From the NCBI GenBank assembly GCA_900319275.1, contig ONNS01000011.1, positions 1,448-54,473 on the forward strand: a stretch of 53,026 nt of DNA, written 5' to 3'. Positions 25,815-34,870 of this stretch are shown here, one piece after another (the first letter of the stretch is position 1; every line of letters begins with the position of its first letter). Position numbers and translations under genes: made by a program. The notes beneath the pieces are model-generated. The model had not been told where the DNA came from and made no database searches. It saw only the letters and a program-made list of their open reading frames with translations. The stretch is from an uncultured Eubacteriales bacterium (lineage in GTDB: Bacteria; Bacillota; Clostridia; Oscillospirales; Oscillospiraceae).

Positions 25815-26464
25815 AGCTGCTGGACAAGCTGCTTGAGCTCTTCTTCCCGACACGCTGCGCTTTCTGCCATATATTGACACGTGCGCCGGGGGAGAAAGTA
25901 TGTGCTCGCTGCCTGAAGATGCTCCCGTATGTTTCGGAGGACGGACAGCGTCAAAATATCCAGAACCTGGACACTGTTCTGTCTCCGCTGTACTACGAGG
26001 GATCGGTCCGGGACTCACTGATCCGCTATAAATTCCATTCTGTGACGTCATACGCCGAGATTTATGCGGATTTTCTGCTGAAATGCATTGACGAAAACGA
26101 CATTTTCTGCGATAGTATTACTTGGGTTCCGGTAAGCCGCAGACGGCTTCGCCGCCGCGGCTACGATCAGTCCCGTCTGATGGCCGAGGCTTTATCGAAA
26201 AAGCTTGACCTGCCATGTGTGCGCTGCCTTGAGAAGGTACGGGATAACCCACCCCAATCCCGCAGCGGCGGCAGAGAAGCGCGCAAAAAGAATGTGCGCG
26301 ACGTCTATCGTTCTCTGGATGACAGCACGATTAAAGGACAGCATCTGCTGTTGGTTGATGATATTGTGACAACCGGCTCCACGCTGTCAGAGGCGGCCGG
26401 CGTACTCCGTAAAGCCGGTGCTGCCGCTATCGTTGGTATCACACTGGCACGCAGCAGACAATAA
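25811..26464 (+). CDS. comF: ComF family amidophosphoribosyltransferase-like protein
   Basis: 217 residues. It begins with a Cys pair region (CAFCHILTRAPGEKVCARC, residues 13-31) that may bind zinc, followed by LSPLYYEGSVRDSLIRYKF and a phosphoribosyltransferase domain ending in the PRPP-binding LLVDDIVTTGSTLSE. In naturally competent bacteria ComF helps bring single-stranded DNA into the cytoplasm; many non-competent Clostridia also have it. No comEA/comEC gene is in the window, so competence is not shown. The ATG overlaps the recD2 stop (ATGA). Confidence 0.93.
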   Translation: MKLLDKLLELFFPTRCAFCHILTRAPGEKVCARCLKMLPYVSEDGQRQNIQNLDTVLSPLYYEGSVRDSLIRYKFHSVTSYAEIYADFLLKCIDENDIFCDSITWVPVSRRRLRRRGYDQSRLMAEALSKKLDLPCVRCLEKVRDNPPQSRSGGREARKKNVRDVYRSLDDSTIKGQHLLLVDDIVTTGSTLSEAAGVLRKAGAAAIVGITLARSRQ

Positions 26465-26501
26465 AAACAGATTTTTCAGTCATACTATAGAGGTGAAGCA
26501 T

Positions 26502-27551
26502 ATGATCCTTTTTGAGAGAGATCTTGCCATTGATATGGGCACATCCTCCACATTGGTTTTTGAACAGGGGAAAGGCGTGGTTTTACGCGAACCCTCTGTC
26601 GTTGCGCTCGACAAAGAACAGCGTAAGGTTTTGAAATTTGGCCAGGATGCCCAGAAAATGCTCGGCAGAACCCCTGCCAATATTGCGGCGATTCATCCGA
26701 TCAGTGCCGGTGTCATTTCCGATTACGAGATGGCGGCACAGATGATGCGCGATCTGTTTGGACGCCTGACGACCACCAGTCTTTTCAAGCCCTGCGTGCT
26801 CGCCTGTGTGCCGAGCTCGATCACCGGTGTTGAGGAGCGCGCCATGATCGACGCCGCTATCGAGGCCGGCGCCCGCCGCGTCTACCTGCTCGAGACCGCT
26901 GTCGCCACCGCACTCGGCGCAGGCATCGATATCTCCAAGCCAAACGGCAATATGATCATCGATATCGGCGGCGGTAAGACAGAGATCGCGATCGTCTCCG
27001 CCCAAGGCGTCGTCTCTTGTGAAACGCTGAAATTTGCAGGTAACAGCTTTGACGAATCGATCGTCCGCTATATCCGTAAAAAGCACAATATGCTGATCGG
27101 GCTCGGTGCGGCGGAAGAGCTCAAGCGCAGTATCGGCGGCGTGATACAGCGCCCGGATGTCGGTGTGGAGGAGGTCAAGGGCCGCAGTCTGACGAACGGT
27201 CTGCCGAAGGTCGTGAGCGTCAGCTCCAACGAGCTGATCGAAGCCTTTGTCGAGCCGATGAACCGCATTCTCGAGGCGATCCACACGGTGCTCGAAATGA
27301 CGCCGCCCGATCTGGTTGGCGATCTGAATAAAAACGGTATCATTATGTCCGGCGGCGGGAGCATGCTGTATGGTGTCGATCGACTGATCGAGCGCAGCAC
27401 CAATATCCGCACCTCTGTTGTCGACGACCCGATTTCCTGCGCGGCCTATGGTGCCGGTAAGATGCTGAAGAGACTCGACGACATGCAGGACGGTATGCGG
27501 AACTTCTACCGCAACCGGCAGTTTGACACAACGCGGAGGAGTGCACAGTGA
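26502..27551 (+). CDS. mreB: Rod-shape protein MreB/Mbl
   Basis: 349 residues from the ATG at 26502 with GAGGTGAAG upstream; a longer frame from 26418 lies within comF. It is a bacterial actin that guides sidewall peptidoglycan synthesis. Actin-fold motifs: phosphate 1 AIDMGTSSTLVF at the N-terminus, KEPS-like REPSVVALD, phosphate 2 IDIGGGKTEIAIV near residue 150, adenosine loop IIMSGGGSMLYG near 285. mreC and mreD are not next to it, so it may be an extra Mbl/MreBH-like copy. Its stop overlaps the GTG of ispD. Confidence 0.94.
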   Translation: MILFERDLAIDMGTSSTLVFEQGKGVVLREPSVVALDKEQRKVLKFGQDAQKMLGRTPANIAAIHPISAGVISDYEMAAQMMRDLFGRLTTTSLFKPCVLACVPSSITGVEERAMIDAAIEAGARRVYLLETAVATALGAGIDISKPNGNMIIDIGGGKTEIAIVSAQGVVSCETLKFAGNSFDESIVRYIRKKHNMLIGLGAAEELKRSIGGVIQRPDVGVEEVKGRSLTNGLPKVVSVSSNELIEAFVEPMNRILEAIHTVLEMTPPDLVGDLNKNGIIMSGGGSMLYGVDRLIERSTNIRTSVVDDPISCAAYGAGKMLKRLDDMQDGMRNFYRNRQFDTTRRSAQ

Positions 27552-28279
27552 ACTTGAGCAGCATTTTCTCAAAGAAAAAGGAGAAGGTCCCTCACTGCAG
27601 CGCCGTGGTTCTCGGCGCCGGGAATGCGCTTCGCATGGGTATGGATAAGATGCTCTACGAGCTTGAGGGAAAACCTGTCCTGGCCCGCACGCTGCTGGCA
27701 TTTGAGCGCTCCGAGCTCGTGGACGAGATCGTCGTTGTCACGCGCGCGGATTTGCTCGAGACAGTAGCGGAGCTCTGCAAGAACTACGGAATCAACAAGG
27801 TCAGCCGCGTGATCAGCGGCGGCTCGACCAGAACGGAATCCGCCCTGGCCGGCGTGTCTGAGGTCTCGTCCAAGGCAAAGCTGATTGCGATTCACGACGG
27901 TGCGCGTCCGTTCGTGACGACAGATCTCATTTTACGCACGGTCTATGCAGCGGATGAGTATCTGGCGGCCGCGCCTGTGATCGCAAGCACCGACACGCTG
28001 AAGGCGGTCGATGATAAGGGCTTTATGCAGGGGACAGTGGACAGAGAACATACTGTTCGTGTGCAGACACCCCAGATTTTTAAAGCTGAGCTTATTAAAG
28101 CGGCCCTGACCCGCGCTGTCGAGAAGAATCTGACGCTGACAGACGACTGTTCCGCTATCGAAATGCTGAACGTCAAACCCCACACCGTTCAGGGGGACGA
28201 GGATAACATCAAGCTGACGACGCCCCGCGATCTGCTGGCCGCCCAGGCCATTCTTCACGATAGGGAGGACCTGCAATGA
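27548..28279 (+). CDS. ispD: 2-C-methyl-D-erythritol 4-phosphate cytidylyltransferase
   Basis: 243 residues with a GTG start overlapping the mreB stop. Third step of the MEP pathway: CTP plus MEP gives CDP-ME. The CTP-binding Gly-rich loop is [17 protein letters not shown] near residue 20; the family motifs [31 protein letters not shown] and the late [10 protein letters not shown] are all present. It is slightly extended at the N-terminus by a basic stretch ([12 protein letters not shown]). It overlaps ispF by 4 nt, so the two consecutive pathway enzymes are probably made together. Confidence 0.96.
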   Translation: MNLSSIFSKKKEKVPHCSAVVLGAGNALRMGMDKMLYELEGKPVLARTLLAFERSELVDEIVVVTRADLLETVAELCKNYGINKVSRVISGGSTRTESALAGVSEVSSKAKLIAIHDGARPFVTTDLILRTVYAADEYLAAAPVIASTDTLKAVDDKGFMQGTVDREHTVRVQTPQIFKAELIKAALTRAVEKNLTLTDDCSAIEMLNVKPHTVQGDEDNIKLTTPRDLLAAQAILHDREDLQ

Positions 28280-28749
28280 GGATCGGACACGGCTACGACG
28301 TCCACCGTCTGGTAGAGGGCCGCAAGCTGATTCTTGGCGGTGTCGATATTCCCTATGAGAAGGGGCTGCTTGGCCATTCTGACGCCGATGTCCTGCTGCA
28401 TGCGCTGATGGACGCGCTGCTCGGTGCCGCGGCGCTCGGTGATATTGGACAGCACTTCCCGGACAAGGATCCGCGCTATGAGGGGGCGGACAGTCTGGTG
28501 CTGACTCGTGAGGTCTCCGCGATGATTCACGCTCAGGGCTATCGTATCGGCAATGTTGACTGCACTGTGCTGGCGCAGCGCCCCAAGCTTGCGCCGCATA
28601 TCCCGCAGATGCGTCAGAACATTGCCTCCGCGCTCGGTATCGCACTCGAGCGCGTCAGCGTCAAAGCGACGACCGAGGAAGGGCTCGGTTTTACCGGCGA
28701 GGGCCTGGGCATCGCCGCCCATGCCGTTGCCTTGCTTGAGGATGCATGA
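28276..28749 (+). CDS. ispF: 2-C-methyl-D-erythritol 2,4-cyclodiphosphate synthase
   Basis: 157 residues, full length. It cyclises CDP-ME 2-phosphate in the MEP pathway as a homotrimer. Metal ligands appear in GHGYDVHRL (Asp and His near residues 8-10) and [19 protein letters not shown]; the conserved [10 protein letters not shown] and the C-terminal [16 protein letters not shown] are present. Its ATG overlaps the ispD stop. ispE is not in the window. Confidence 0.98.
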   Translation: MRIGHGYDVHRLVEGRKLILGGVDIPYEKGLLGHSDADVLLHALMDALLGAAALGDIGQHFPDKDPRYEGADSLVLTREVSAMIHAQGYRIGNVDCTVLAQRPKLAPHIPQMRQNIASALGIALERVSVKATTEEGLGFTGEGLGIAAHAVALLEDA

Positions 28750-28797
28750 GCGCAGGGCTGTGTGCCCGGAAACAGAAACAGATCTGCCGCATAGGAT

Positions 28798-28822
28798 GAA
28801 ATGCCTGTGCGGCATTTTCATG
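28798..28822 (+). terminator. Probable terminator after ispF
   Basis: Arms GAAATGCC (28798-28805) and GGCATTTTC (28811-28819) with a 5-nt loop and four Ts inside the right arm. An alternative stem pairs TGCCGCA (28785-28791) with TGCGGCA. The strength is uncertain. Confidence 0.5.
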
Positions 28823-28872
28823 CCCCGACAGGCCCGCTATCAAGTAATAAACTGTGATATAGGAGGTGCGCC

Positions 28873-29136
28873 ATGTCGCAGCATCTGATTCTATGCCGTT
28901 CCCTGACTACGGCGCAAAGAGCGCAGCGTCTTCTGGAGCGATCCGGGATCGTCAGTTCTGTCGTCAAAGCACCGCAGGAGCTGACCGGCGCAGGCTGCGG
29001 CTACTCGCTGAGCCTGTACCGCCATTTTGAAGAGGCGGATGCTATTTTGCAGCGCAGCAATATTGCCACCGGCAAACGATTTGTGCTGATGGAAGACGGT
29101 CGCTTTCGGGAGCTGAACCATGATATACCTCGATAA
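28873..29136 (+). CDS. DUF3343 protein, putative Se/S carrier-like
   Basis: 87 residues. It resembles the DUF3343 family: a short ferredoxin-like fold with an N-terminal strand HLILCRSLTTAQRAQRLL, a central VKAPQEL and a Cys-containing CGYSLSLYRHFEEADAIL. Members usually neighbour cysteine desulfurases or selenium genes and are proposed sulfur/selenium carriers; this has not been shown for most of them. It has a strong RBS (AGGAGGTG) and overlaps the downstream desulfurase gene by 17 nt, which supports a joint role. Cys8 and Cys38 are candidate carrier residues. Confidence 0.82.
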   Translation: MSQHLILCRSLTTAQRAQRLLERSGIVSSVVKAPQELTGAGCGYSLSLYRHFEEADAILQRSNIATGKRFVLMEDGRFRELNHDIPR

Positions 29137-30232
29137 CGCCGCGACTACACTGCCAAAGCCTCCGTCTGTCACGGCGGCTGTCAATCGAGCGCTGCTCACG
29201 ATGTCAAGTCCAGGCCGCGGTGTATATGCCCCGGCCATGCGCGCGTCCAATGTGCTGCTGGACTGCCGGATCGCGGCCGCTGAGCTGTTTCATGTGCCGG
29301 AACCGGAGCAGGTTATTTTCACCTTCAATGCCACGCACGCGCTCAATCTCGCTATCCGAACGCTTGCTGCGCCGGACAGTCATGTCTTGATTTCGGGGTT
29401 TGAGCACAACGCGGTCACACGGCCTCTGCACGCTCTCGGCTGTGAAGTGCGTGTAGTCGGCCGCCGTATTTTTGATCCGGTTGATACACTGGCAGCGTTT
29501 CGTGAGGCGATCGATTGGGCAAATCTCGTCGTTTGTACGCATGTCTCGAATGTATTTGGGTATATCCTGCCGATTGACGAAATTGCGCATCTCTGCGGGC
29601 AGAAGAATATCCCGCTGATTCTCGATTGCTCGCAGTCAGCCGGCATGCTCGATCTTGATTTCGCTTCTCTTGGTGCCGAATTTGCCGCCATGCCGGGGCA
29701 CAAGGGACTGCTTGGCCCGCAGGGAACCGGATTGCTGCTGTGCAAGGACAGTGCCATGCCTCTGCTATACGGAGGAACCGGATCGGACAGTCTTTCACAG
29801 GAAATGCCTCCGTATCTGCCTGACCGTCTGGAAGCGGGAACGCACAACATGCCGGGCATCGCCGGTCTGCTTGCCGGGATCCGAGCCGTTCAGTCACACG
29901 GCACAAACCGGATCCTTGCGCATGAAAAGCAGTTGCTGTCAATCATGCTGGATCGGCTGAATACAGTGCCCATGCTGGAGCTCTTTTCTGACGGCGGCCG
30001 CAATCAAAGCGGCGTCTTGTCACTCTGTTGCCGGGGGCTTGACTCCGAGACCCTGGCCGCAGCCCTCGGAGAGCAGGGAATATGCGTCAGGGGAGGGCTG
30101 CACTGCGCGCCCTGTGCGCACGAGAGCGCCGAAACAGCACCGGATGGGACCGTTCGGTTCAGCCCGTCTCCCTTCACAACGGAGGAGCAGATCATTGCGG
30201 CCTGCGATGCCTTGCTTCGCATCGTAAGCTGA
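29120..30232 (+). CDS. Cysteine desulfurase family protein (class V aminotransferase fold)
   Basis: 370 residues. A PLP enzyme of the NifS/SufS/CsdB group: start IYLDNAATTLPKPPSV, PLP-stacking region near FEHNAVTRPL, Asp in LILDCSQSAGMLDLD, the Schiff-base lysine in MPGHKGLLGPQGTG near residue 195, and a catalytic Cys region RGGLHCAPCAHE near residue 330. It resembles the subfamily found beside DUF3343 proteins, so selenocysteine lyase or sulfur donation are both possible. No iron-sulfur assembly genes (sufBCDU, iscU) are adjacent, so a general Fe-S role is not shown by context. Confidence 0.9.
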   Translation: MIYLDNAATTLPKPPSVTAAVNRALLTMSSPGRGVYAPAMRASNVLLDCRIAAAELFHVPEPEQVIFTFNATHALNLAIRTLAAPDSHVLISGFEHNAVTRPLHALGCEVRVVGRRIFDPVDTLAAFREAIDWANLVVCTHVSNVFGYILPIDEIAHLCGQKNIPLILDCSQSAGMLDLDFASLGAEFAAMPGHKGLLGPQGTGLLLCKDSAMPLLYGGTGSDSLSQEMPPYLPDRLEAGTHNMPGIAGLLAGIRAVQSHGTNRILAHEKQLLSIMLDRLNTVPMLELFSDGGRNQSGVLSLCCRGLDSETLAAALGEQGICVRGGLHCAPCAHESAETAPDGTVRFSPSPFTTEEQIIAACDALLRIVS

Positions 30233-30263
30233 AAATCCGACAAGAGGATTTTATGAATTCTCA

Positions 30264-30292
30264 TTGCGTTTTTCTTCGTTCTGTTATATAAT
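30264..30292 (+). promoter_or_regulatory. Sigma-A type promoter of the cdaA operon
   Basis: TTGCGT (30264-30269), 17-nt spacer, perfect TATAAT (30287-30292), 59 nt before cdaA. Confidence 0.78.
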
Positions 30293-30351
30293 ACAGTAAT
30301 ACTATAGTATGGTATGCGATCCTGTTAGGATGCCGCAGTGGAGACGTATAG

Positions 30352-31239
30352 ATGGAAGCAATACGCAGTCTTGTGACGCAGTCCCTGAACATGATCTGGA
30401 ATATTGGCCTGAGTGATACCGTCGATATCCTGATCGTGGCCTATCTGATCTATCGAGGGATTCTGTTTCTGCGTCGGACAAATTCATACAACCTGACAAA
30501 GGGCATTCTGCTGTTGCTGTTGATTGCCGTATTCGCACGGGTGCTCGATCTGAAGATGATCAGCTATCTTCTCAGCAGGGCGCTTGAGTTAGGCGTGATT
30601 GCGCTTGTCATCCTGTTCCAGCCCGAGCTTCGCCGCGCATTGGAACGGCTTGGCAGCGGCTTCTTCAAAGGTCGTGGAGAAATCAGCGGCGAAATGGAGA
30701 CTGCCGTTGCTCAGACGGTTCTGGCCTGTCGGGATCTTTCCAATTCGCGTACCGGTGCACTGATTATATTTGAGCGCAACATGCTGTTAAACGACGTCAT
30801 GAGCACCGGTACGATCATCAACGCCGATGCCACGGCGGAACTGATCAAAAACATTTTCTTCAACAAGGCGCCGCTTCATGACGGGGCCCTGATTTTACGG
30901 GAAGGGCGTCTTGCCTCGGCAGGCTGCGTGCTTCCTTTGTCCGGCAACACCAATCTCAGCAAAGAGCTGGGGACGCGCCATCGCGCCGGTATCGGTCTCA
31001 GCGAGCAGTCTGACGCTGTCGTCGTCATTGTTTCGGAAGAGACAGGAACGATCTCTGTTGCCATTGACGGTATGCTCAAACGTCATCTCTCCGCCTCGAG
31101 CCTTGAGAAGCTTCTGCGCAAGGAGCTGATTCAGGAAGATGAAAAACCCGAGCGCGGTGTTGTTGCCGCAGTTAAGAAGATATTCAAGGGGAAGCAAAAT
31201 GAAGAAGACACAGCCGCTAAGGAAACTGACGGAAAGTAA
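30352..31239 (+). CDS. cdaA: Diadenylate cyclase CdaA
   Basis: 295 residues. It makes cyclic di-AMP from two ATP at the membrane. Three hydrophobic segments occupy residues about 20-100; the DAC domain follows with the catalytic HDGALIL near residue 177 and GTRHRAGIGLSEQSDA near residue 210. The C-terminal tail is charged. It overlaps cdaR by about 40 nt, the standard cdaA-cdaR pair. Cyclic di-AMP controls potassium and osmolyte balance and links to cell-wall synthesis. glmM, often third in this operon, is replaced here by rseC. Confidence 0.97.
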   Translation: MEAIRSLVTQSLNMIWNIGLSDTVDILIVAYLIYRGILFLRRTNSYNLTKGILLLLLIAVFARVLDLKMISYLLSRALELGVIALVILFQPELRRALERLGSGFFKGRGEISGEMETAVAQTVLACRDLSNSRTGALIIFERNMLLNDVMSTGTIINADATAELIKNIFFNKAPLHDGALILREGRLASAGCVLPLSGNTNLSKELGTRHRAGIGLSEQSDAVVVIVSEETGTISVAIDGMLKRHLSASSLEKLLRKELIQEDEKPERGVVAAVKKIFKGKQNEEDTAAKETDGK

Positions 31240-32464
31240 GGTTTTCTGGGCATTCATTTCACTGCTGATGGCCCTGGCCCTGTGGATTTATATAGTCAGT
31301 CTCAGTTCGGATGAATTTACCAGAACATTTCGGGGTGTCCCGGTTCAATTGATCAACGAAGATATTCTTCGCTCCTCGCGGAACATGGTCATCACGAACC
31401 TCGATACCAATTCTGTCACTGTCACGGTCGTTGGGCCTCGCCGCATCGTCTCCGCCCTGTCTGCCGAGGATATTGTGGCCCAGGTCGATGTCAGCCGTTT
31501 GAGTCAGGCCGCCTATACTTCGCAGCAGTATACCGTCGTGTTCCCGGATGGGAATGCCTCATCCCTGACTACGACTTATCGGAGCCCTGAAACCGTAAAC
31601 TTTATGGTCTCTGAACAAATCAAAAAACAGCTTCCGGTACGCGGCAGCTTCGAAGGCCAGACAGCAGACGGCTTTACCGCTGAGGTTCCTGTTTTTGAGC
31701 CCAGTATCATCACGGCCTTCGGCCCCGAAGCGTATCTGAAAAACGTCGACCACGCCTGGGTCAATTTCGGCGCAAACGAAGAGGTCTCACAGACCTACAG
31801 CGTAGAAACCGGCTTTTCGCTGCAGAATAAGGACGGCGAAGACCTGTCCACCACCGGGCTGAATTTCTCCACCGATGTGATCACAGCCACGCTGCCGATC
31901 CTGTCGGTGAAAGAGGTGCCGTTAGCGGTCAACCTGATCGACGGCGGCGGAGCTACGGCAGATAACGTGATCGTCAGCTTCGATCCGGTCTCGTCGATCA
32001 CATTGGTCGGCGATTCGGCGCTTCTGGCCGGGAAGAACAAGATCATTGTTGCAACGATTGATCTCAGCAGCTTCGAAAACTCCTTCAGCGACACCTATGT
32101 GATCCCACTGGACGACGGCGTCCGCAATCAGACCGGCGTGAGCGAGGTCAAAGTGACTGTTGAGGTCATCGGTCTTGCATCCAAGACCTTTACCGTCACG
32201 GAGATGAGCTGTATCAACGTGACGAGCGGTTATGAGGCCAGCATCATTTCTGAGAGCATCAATGTGAAGCTGCGCGGATCGGAGGAATCCATTAACCGTG
32301 TCCAGTCGCAGAACATCCGCGCTGTGGCTGATCTGACCGATTATCTCAACTCTACCGGTACGTTTATGCCGGAGGTCAAGATCTATGTGGACGGCTTCAG
32401 TGACGTCGGTGCGATAGGAAATAACACGATCTCGATCGAAATCCAGAGGAGGCAATCCTCATGA
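31199..32464 (+). CDS. cdaR: CdaR, YbbR-domain regulator of CdaA
   Basis: 421 residues from the ATG at 31199 (RBS AGGGGAAG). A single N-terminal membrane anchor (VFWAFISLLMALALWIYIV, residues about 14-32) leads to an extracytoplasmic part of repeated YbbR domains with the usual FRGVPVQLINED start and repeated V-x-V-x-G segments. CdaR binds CdaA and modulates cyclic di-AMP production. It overlaps both neighbours (cdaA by about 40 nt, rseC by 4 nt), so the operon is tightly coupled. Confidence 0.92.
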   Translation: MKKTQPLRKLTESKVFWAFISLLMALALWIYIVSLSSDEFTRTFRGVPVQLINEDILRSSRNMVITNLDTNSVTVTVVGPRRIVSALSAEDIVAQVDVSRLSQAAYTSQQYTVVFPDGNASSLTTTYRSPETVNFMVSEQIKKQLPVRGSFEGQTADGFTAEVPVFEPSIITAFGPEAYLKNVDHAWVNFGANEEVSQTYSVETGFSLQNKDGEDLSTTGLNFSTDVITATLPILSVKEVPLAVNLIDGGGATADNVIVSFDPVSSITLVGDSALLAGKNKIIVATIDLSSFENSFSDTYVIPLDDGVRNQTGVSEVKVTVEVIGLASKTFTVTEMSCINVTSGYEASIISESINVKLRGSEESINRVQSQNIRAVADLTDYLNSTGTFMPEVKIYVDGFSDVGAIGNNTISIEIQRRQSS

Positions 32465-32871
32465 CACAGGAAGCTGTTGTCACCAGAGTCTTGCCGCACC
32501 GGATGGCCGAGGTGGCCGTCACCAGAAAGACAGCCTGCGGCGGAAATTGCGGCAGCTGTGAAAGTTGTCTCTTCCAGAGCGAGATGAAGACCATGGCATA
32601 CAATCGCTGCGAGGCATCTCTTGGTCAGCGCGTTCTGATTGAGACGCAAAGCTCCCGGATTTACGGAGCAGCTCTGCTGGTATACATTGTTCCGCTCATC
32701 TGCTTCCTTGCCGGATACGCGGCCGCGTATCTTTTCGGACTGACGGAAGGCGGCTGTGTTGCCGTTAGCTTTGCTTCGCTGATCATTGGCTCAGCGCTCA
32801 TTGTTTCCCTTCAAAAAAAGAAAAAACCGGATGAGGAGATCCGCTTCGAGATCGTCTCTCTTCTGGAATAA
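32461..32871 (+). CDS. rseC: RseC/SoxR-reducing family membrane protein
   Basis: 136 residues. A Cys-rich N-terminal motif, ACGGNCGSCESCLF (residues about 23-37), is followed by two membrane helices (residues about 70-90 and 96-116) and a Lys-rich tail. This matches RseC family proteins, which in Proteobacteria act in SoxR reduction and RseA control; in Clostridia they often sit near Rnf or electron-transfer genes, and the role is unclear. Here it lies between cdaR and yicC with overlap on the left, so its function may be tied to envelope or redox state. No rnf genes are seen. Confidence 0.85.
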   Translation: MTQEAVVTRVLPHRMAEVAVTRKTACGGNCGSCESCLFQSEMKTMAYNRCEASLGQRVLIETQSSRIYGAALLVYIVPLICFLAGYAAAYLFGLTEGGCVAVSFASLIIGSALIVSLQKKKKPDEEIRFEIVSLLE

Positions 32872-32883
32872 CGGAGGATACGG

Positions 32884-33762
32884 ATGATAAAAAGTATGAC
32901 CGGCTATGGCAGTGCCAAAGGCTCGGTTGAGGATTTAACGATCACAGTTGAACTGAAGAGCGTCAACAATCGGTATCTGGACACGTCTGTCCGCATGCCA
33001 AGAAGTTTTCTCTTCGCTGAAGACGCTGTCAAGAACGCGGTTCAGTCCAAAATCAGCCGCGGTAAGGTGGATGTCTTTGTCTCTGTGGACAGCTCGGCTT
33101 CGGATGATGTTGTTGTCCGGGTCAATGAGCCGCTGCTGAAAAGCTATATTGACGCACTTCGCCATATTGCCGATGAATATGCGCTCAGTGATGATCTGAC
33201 TGTCTCGACGGTCAGCCGACTGCCGGACGTTTTGTCGGTTGAGAAGAAGGATCAGGATGCCGACGCAATTGCGGCCGGAATCCGTGAGATCACCGATCGC
33301 GCGCTCGTCGATTTCGATATCATGCGCGAGCGTGAAGGACAGAAGCTCAAGGATGATATCCTATCGCGGCTTATTACGATCGAAACACTGCTCGCTGTTA
33401 TCGAGCGTGAGGCGCCGAAAACTGTGGAAGACTATCGGGCAAGACTTCGTCAGAAAATGGAGGAGGTCTTAAACGGCGCCGGTGTCGATGAGAATCGACT
33501 GTTGCAGGAGGCCGCGCTCTATGCCGACCACATTGCCGTAGATGAAGAGACAGTCCGTCTTCACAGCCATATTGCCCAACTGCGTACCATGCTTGCCGGC
33601 GGCTCACCGATCGGCCGTAAGATCGACTTCCTGATCCAGGAATTTAACCGCGAGGCCAATACGATTGGCTCGAAATGCCAGAACTCCGATATTGCCCATG
33701 TCGTTGTCGATCTCAAATCCGAGATTGAAAAGATCCGCGAGCAGATCCAGAACATCGAATAA
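32884..33762 (+). CDS. yicC: YicC family endoribonuclease
   Basis: 292 residues. It starts with the family motif IKSMTGYGSAKGSVEDLTITVELKS in shortened view (SMTGYG near residue 5), then KSVNNRYLDTSVRMP and a C-terminal DUF1732 end with GRKIDFLIQEFNREANTIGSK and the closing VVDLKSEIEKIREQIQN. YicC is reported to be an RNA endonuclease in E. coli and B. subtilis. In many Firmicutes it lies directly before remA and gmk, as here. Confidence 0.95.
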   Translation: MIKSMTGYGSAKGSVEDLTITVELKSVNNRYLDTSVRMPRSFLFAEDAVKNAVQSKISRGKVDVFVSVDSSASDDVVVRVNEPLLKSYIDALRHIADEYALSDDLTVSTVSRLPDVLSVEKKDQDADAIAAGIREITDRALVDFDIMREREGQKLKDDILSRLITIETLLAVIEREAPKTVEDYRARLRQKMEEVLNGAGVDENRLLQEAALYADHIAVDEETVRLHSHIAQLRTMLAGGSPIGRKIDFLIQEFNREANTIGSKCQNSDIAHVVVDLKSEIEKIREQIQNIE

Positions 33763-33772
33763 GGGGCTGTAA

Positions 33773-34039
33773 ATGAAGCTTATTAATATCGGATTCGGTA
33801 ATTTGATTTCCGACAGCCGTGTATTGACGATCGTCAGCCCGGAATCCGCTCCCATCAAGCGTATGATCCAGGATGTCCGTGAGAGGGGACTGCTGATCGA
33901 CGCCTCCTTTGGCCGCAGTACCCGTTCCGTAATCGTCATGGACAGTGGACATGTTGTATTATCGGCACTGTCGCCCGAGCTGCTTTCGGCCCGGTTCGAC
34001 GGGAAATCTGAGCAGGAGGACTACAAAGGCAATGAGTGA
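33773..34039 (+). CDS. remA: RemA (DUF370) regulatory protein
   Basis: 88 residues. It has the DUF370 pattern: [25 protein letters not shown] with the conserved SAPIKR and [21 protein letters not shown]. In B. subtilis RemA is a DNA-binding ring-forming activator of biofilm matrix genes and osmoprotection; in Clostridia it lies in the same yicC-remA-gmk context, so a wider role is likely. The RBS is weak (AAGGGGCTG). It overlaps gmk by 8 nt. Confidence 0.94.
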   Translation: MKLINIGFGNLISDSRVLTIVSPESAPIKRMIQDVRERGLLIDASFGRSTRSVIVMDSGHVVLSALSPELLSARFDGKSEQEDYKGNE

Positions 34040-34634
34040 GAGAGGAAAACTGATCGTGGTCTCCGGACCGTCCGGAGCAGGGAAGAGCACGGTTGTGTTC
34101 AAGGTGATGGAGCAGCGAGGCGACGTCTGCTTTTCCGTCTCGGTCACAACGCGCAGCCCCCGCCCGGGTGAGCTTGACGGACGCGAGTATTTTTTCATTG
34201 ATCATGAACGCTTTCAAGAGATGGTCGACCGCAATGAATTGCTGGAGCATGCCACCTATGTTTCCAACTCCTATGGTACACCGCGGCGCTACGTTGAGGA
34301 AAAGCTGAACGCCGGATTCAATGTGGTGTTGGATATTGAGGTTCAGGGGGCACGGCAAGTCAGTGAAAAAATGCCGGACGCCGTGAAGATATTCATTGCT
34401 CCGCCTTCACTGGAGGAACTGGAGCGCCGCCTGACCGGCCGCGGCACCGAGAGTCCCGAGGTCGTGCGTGGCCGTTTGGATCGTGCCCGCCAGGAGTATT
34501 TAGAGGCCGATTTTTACGACTATCTTATCATCAACGACGATGCCGGCCATGCGGCCAGTGAATTAAACGCCATCATTACGGCCGAGCATTGTCATTTTTC
34601 CGATCGCGCACAGTTGCTTCGCGATTCTCATTAG
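34032..34634 (+). CDS. gmk: Guanylate kinase
   Basis: 200 residues from the ATG at 34032 (GAGGAG upstream, inside remA); a longer frame to 33945 is remA read in another frame. It converts GMP to GDP with ATP. P-loop [10 protein letters not shown] near residue 12, GMP-binding [19 protein letters not shown], then the lid and the late [18 protein letters not shown] end ([13 protein letters not shown]). The gmk-rpoZ order is standard in Firmicutes. Confidence 0.97.
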   Translation: MSERGKLIVVSGPSGAGKSTVVFKVMEQRGDVCFSVSVTTRSPRPGELDGREYFFIDHERFQEMVDRNELLEHATYVSNSYGTPRRYVEEKLNAGFNVVLDIEVQGARQVSEKMPDAVKIFIAPPSLEELERRLTGRGTESPEVVRGRLDRARQEYLEADFYDYLIINDDAGHAASELNAIITAEHCHFSDRAQLLRDSH

Positions 34635-34678
34635 TTTATTATTATCAGCCGCAGCTGCGGCAGAATGGAGTAATACCT

Positions 34679-34870
34679 ATGATGCTTTATCCCCCCATGG
34701 CCGACCTGACTGAGAAGGTCGGCAGCCGTTATCAGCTCGTCAACCTTGTTGCCCGCCGTGCCCGCGAGCTCTCTACAGAGGCCGCAGAAAAAGAGCTGCC
34801 TCTTGAGAAGAAGCCTGTCTCCATCGCCATTGACGAGGTATATACCGGCAAACTGACGATTGCGAAATAA
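34679..34870 (+). CDS. rpoZ: RNA polymerase omega subunit
   Basis: 63 residues from the ATG at 34679, GGAG 8 nt upstream; the frame upstream to 34589 is gmk sequence. It matches the omega pattern: YPPMADLTEKVGSRYQLVNL and ARRARELS near residue 30, ending in AIDEVYTGKL. It assists RNA polymerase assembly. In Bacillus coaBC follows; here a hairpin-rich gap of 163 nt leads to priA. Confidence 0.95.
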   Translation: MMLYPPMADLTEKVGSRYQLVNLVARRARELSTEAAEKELPLEKKPVSIAIDEVYTGKLTIAK

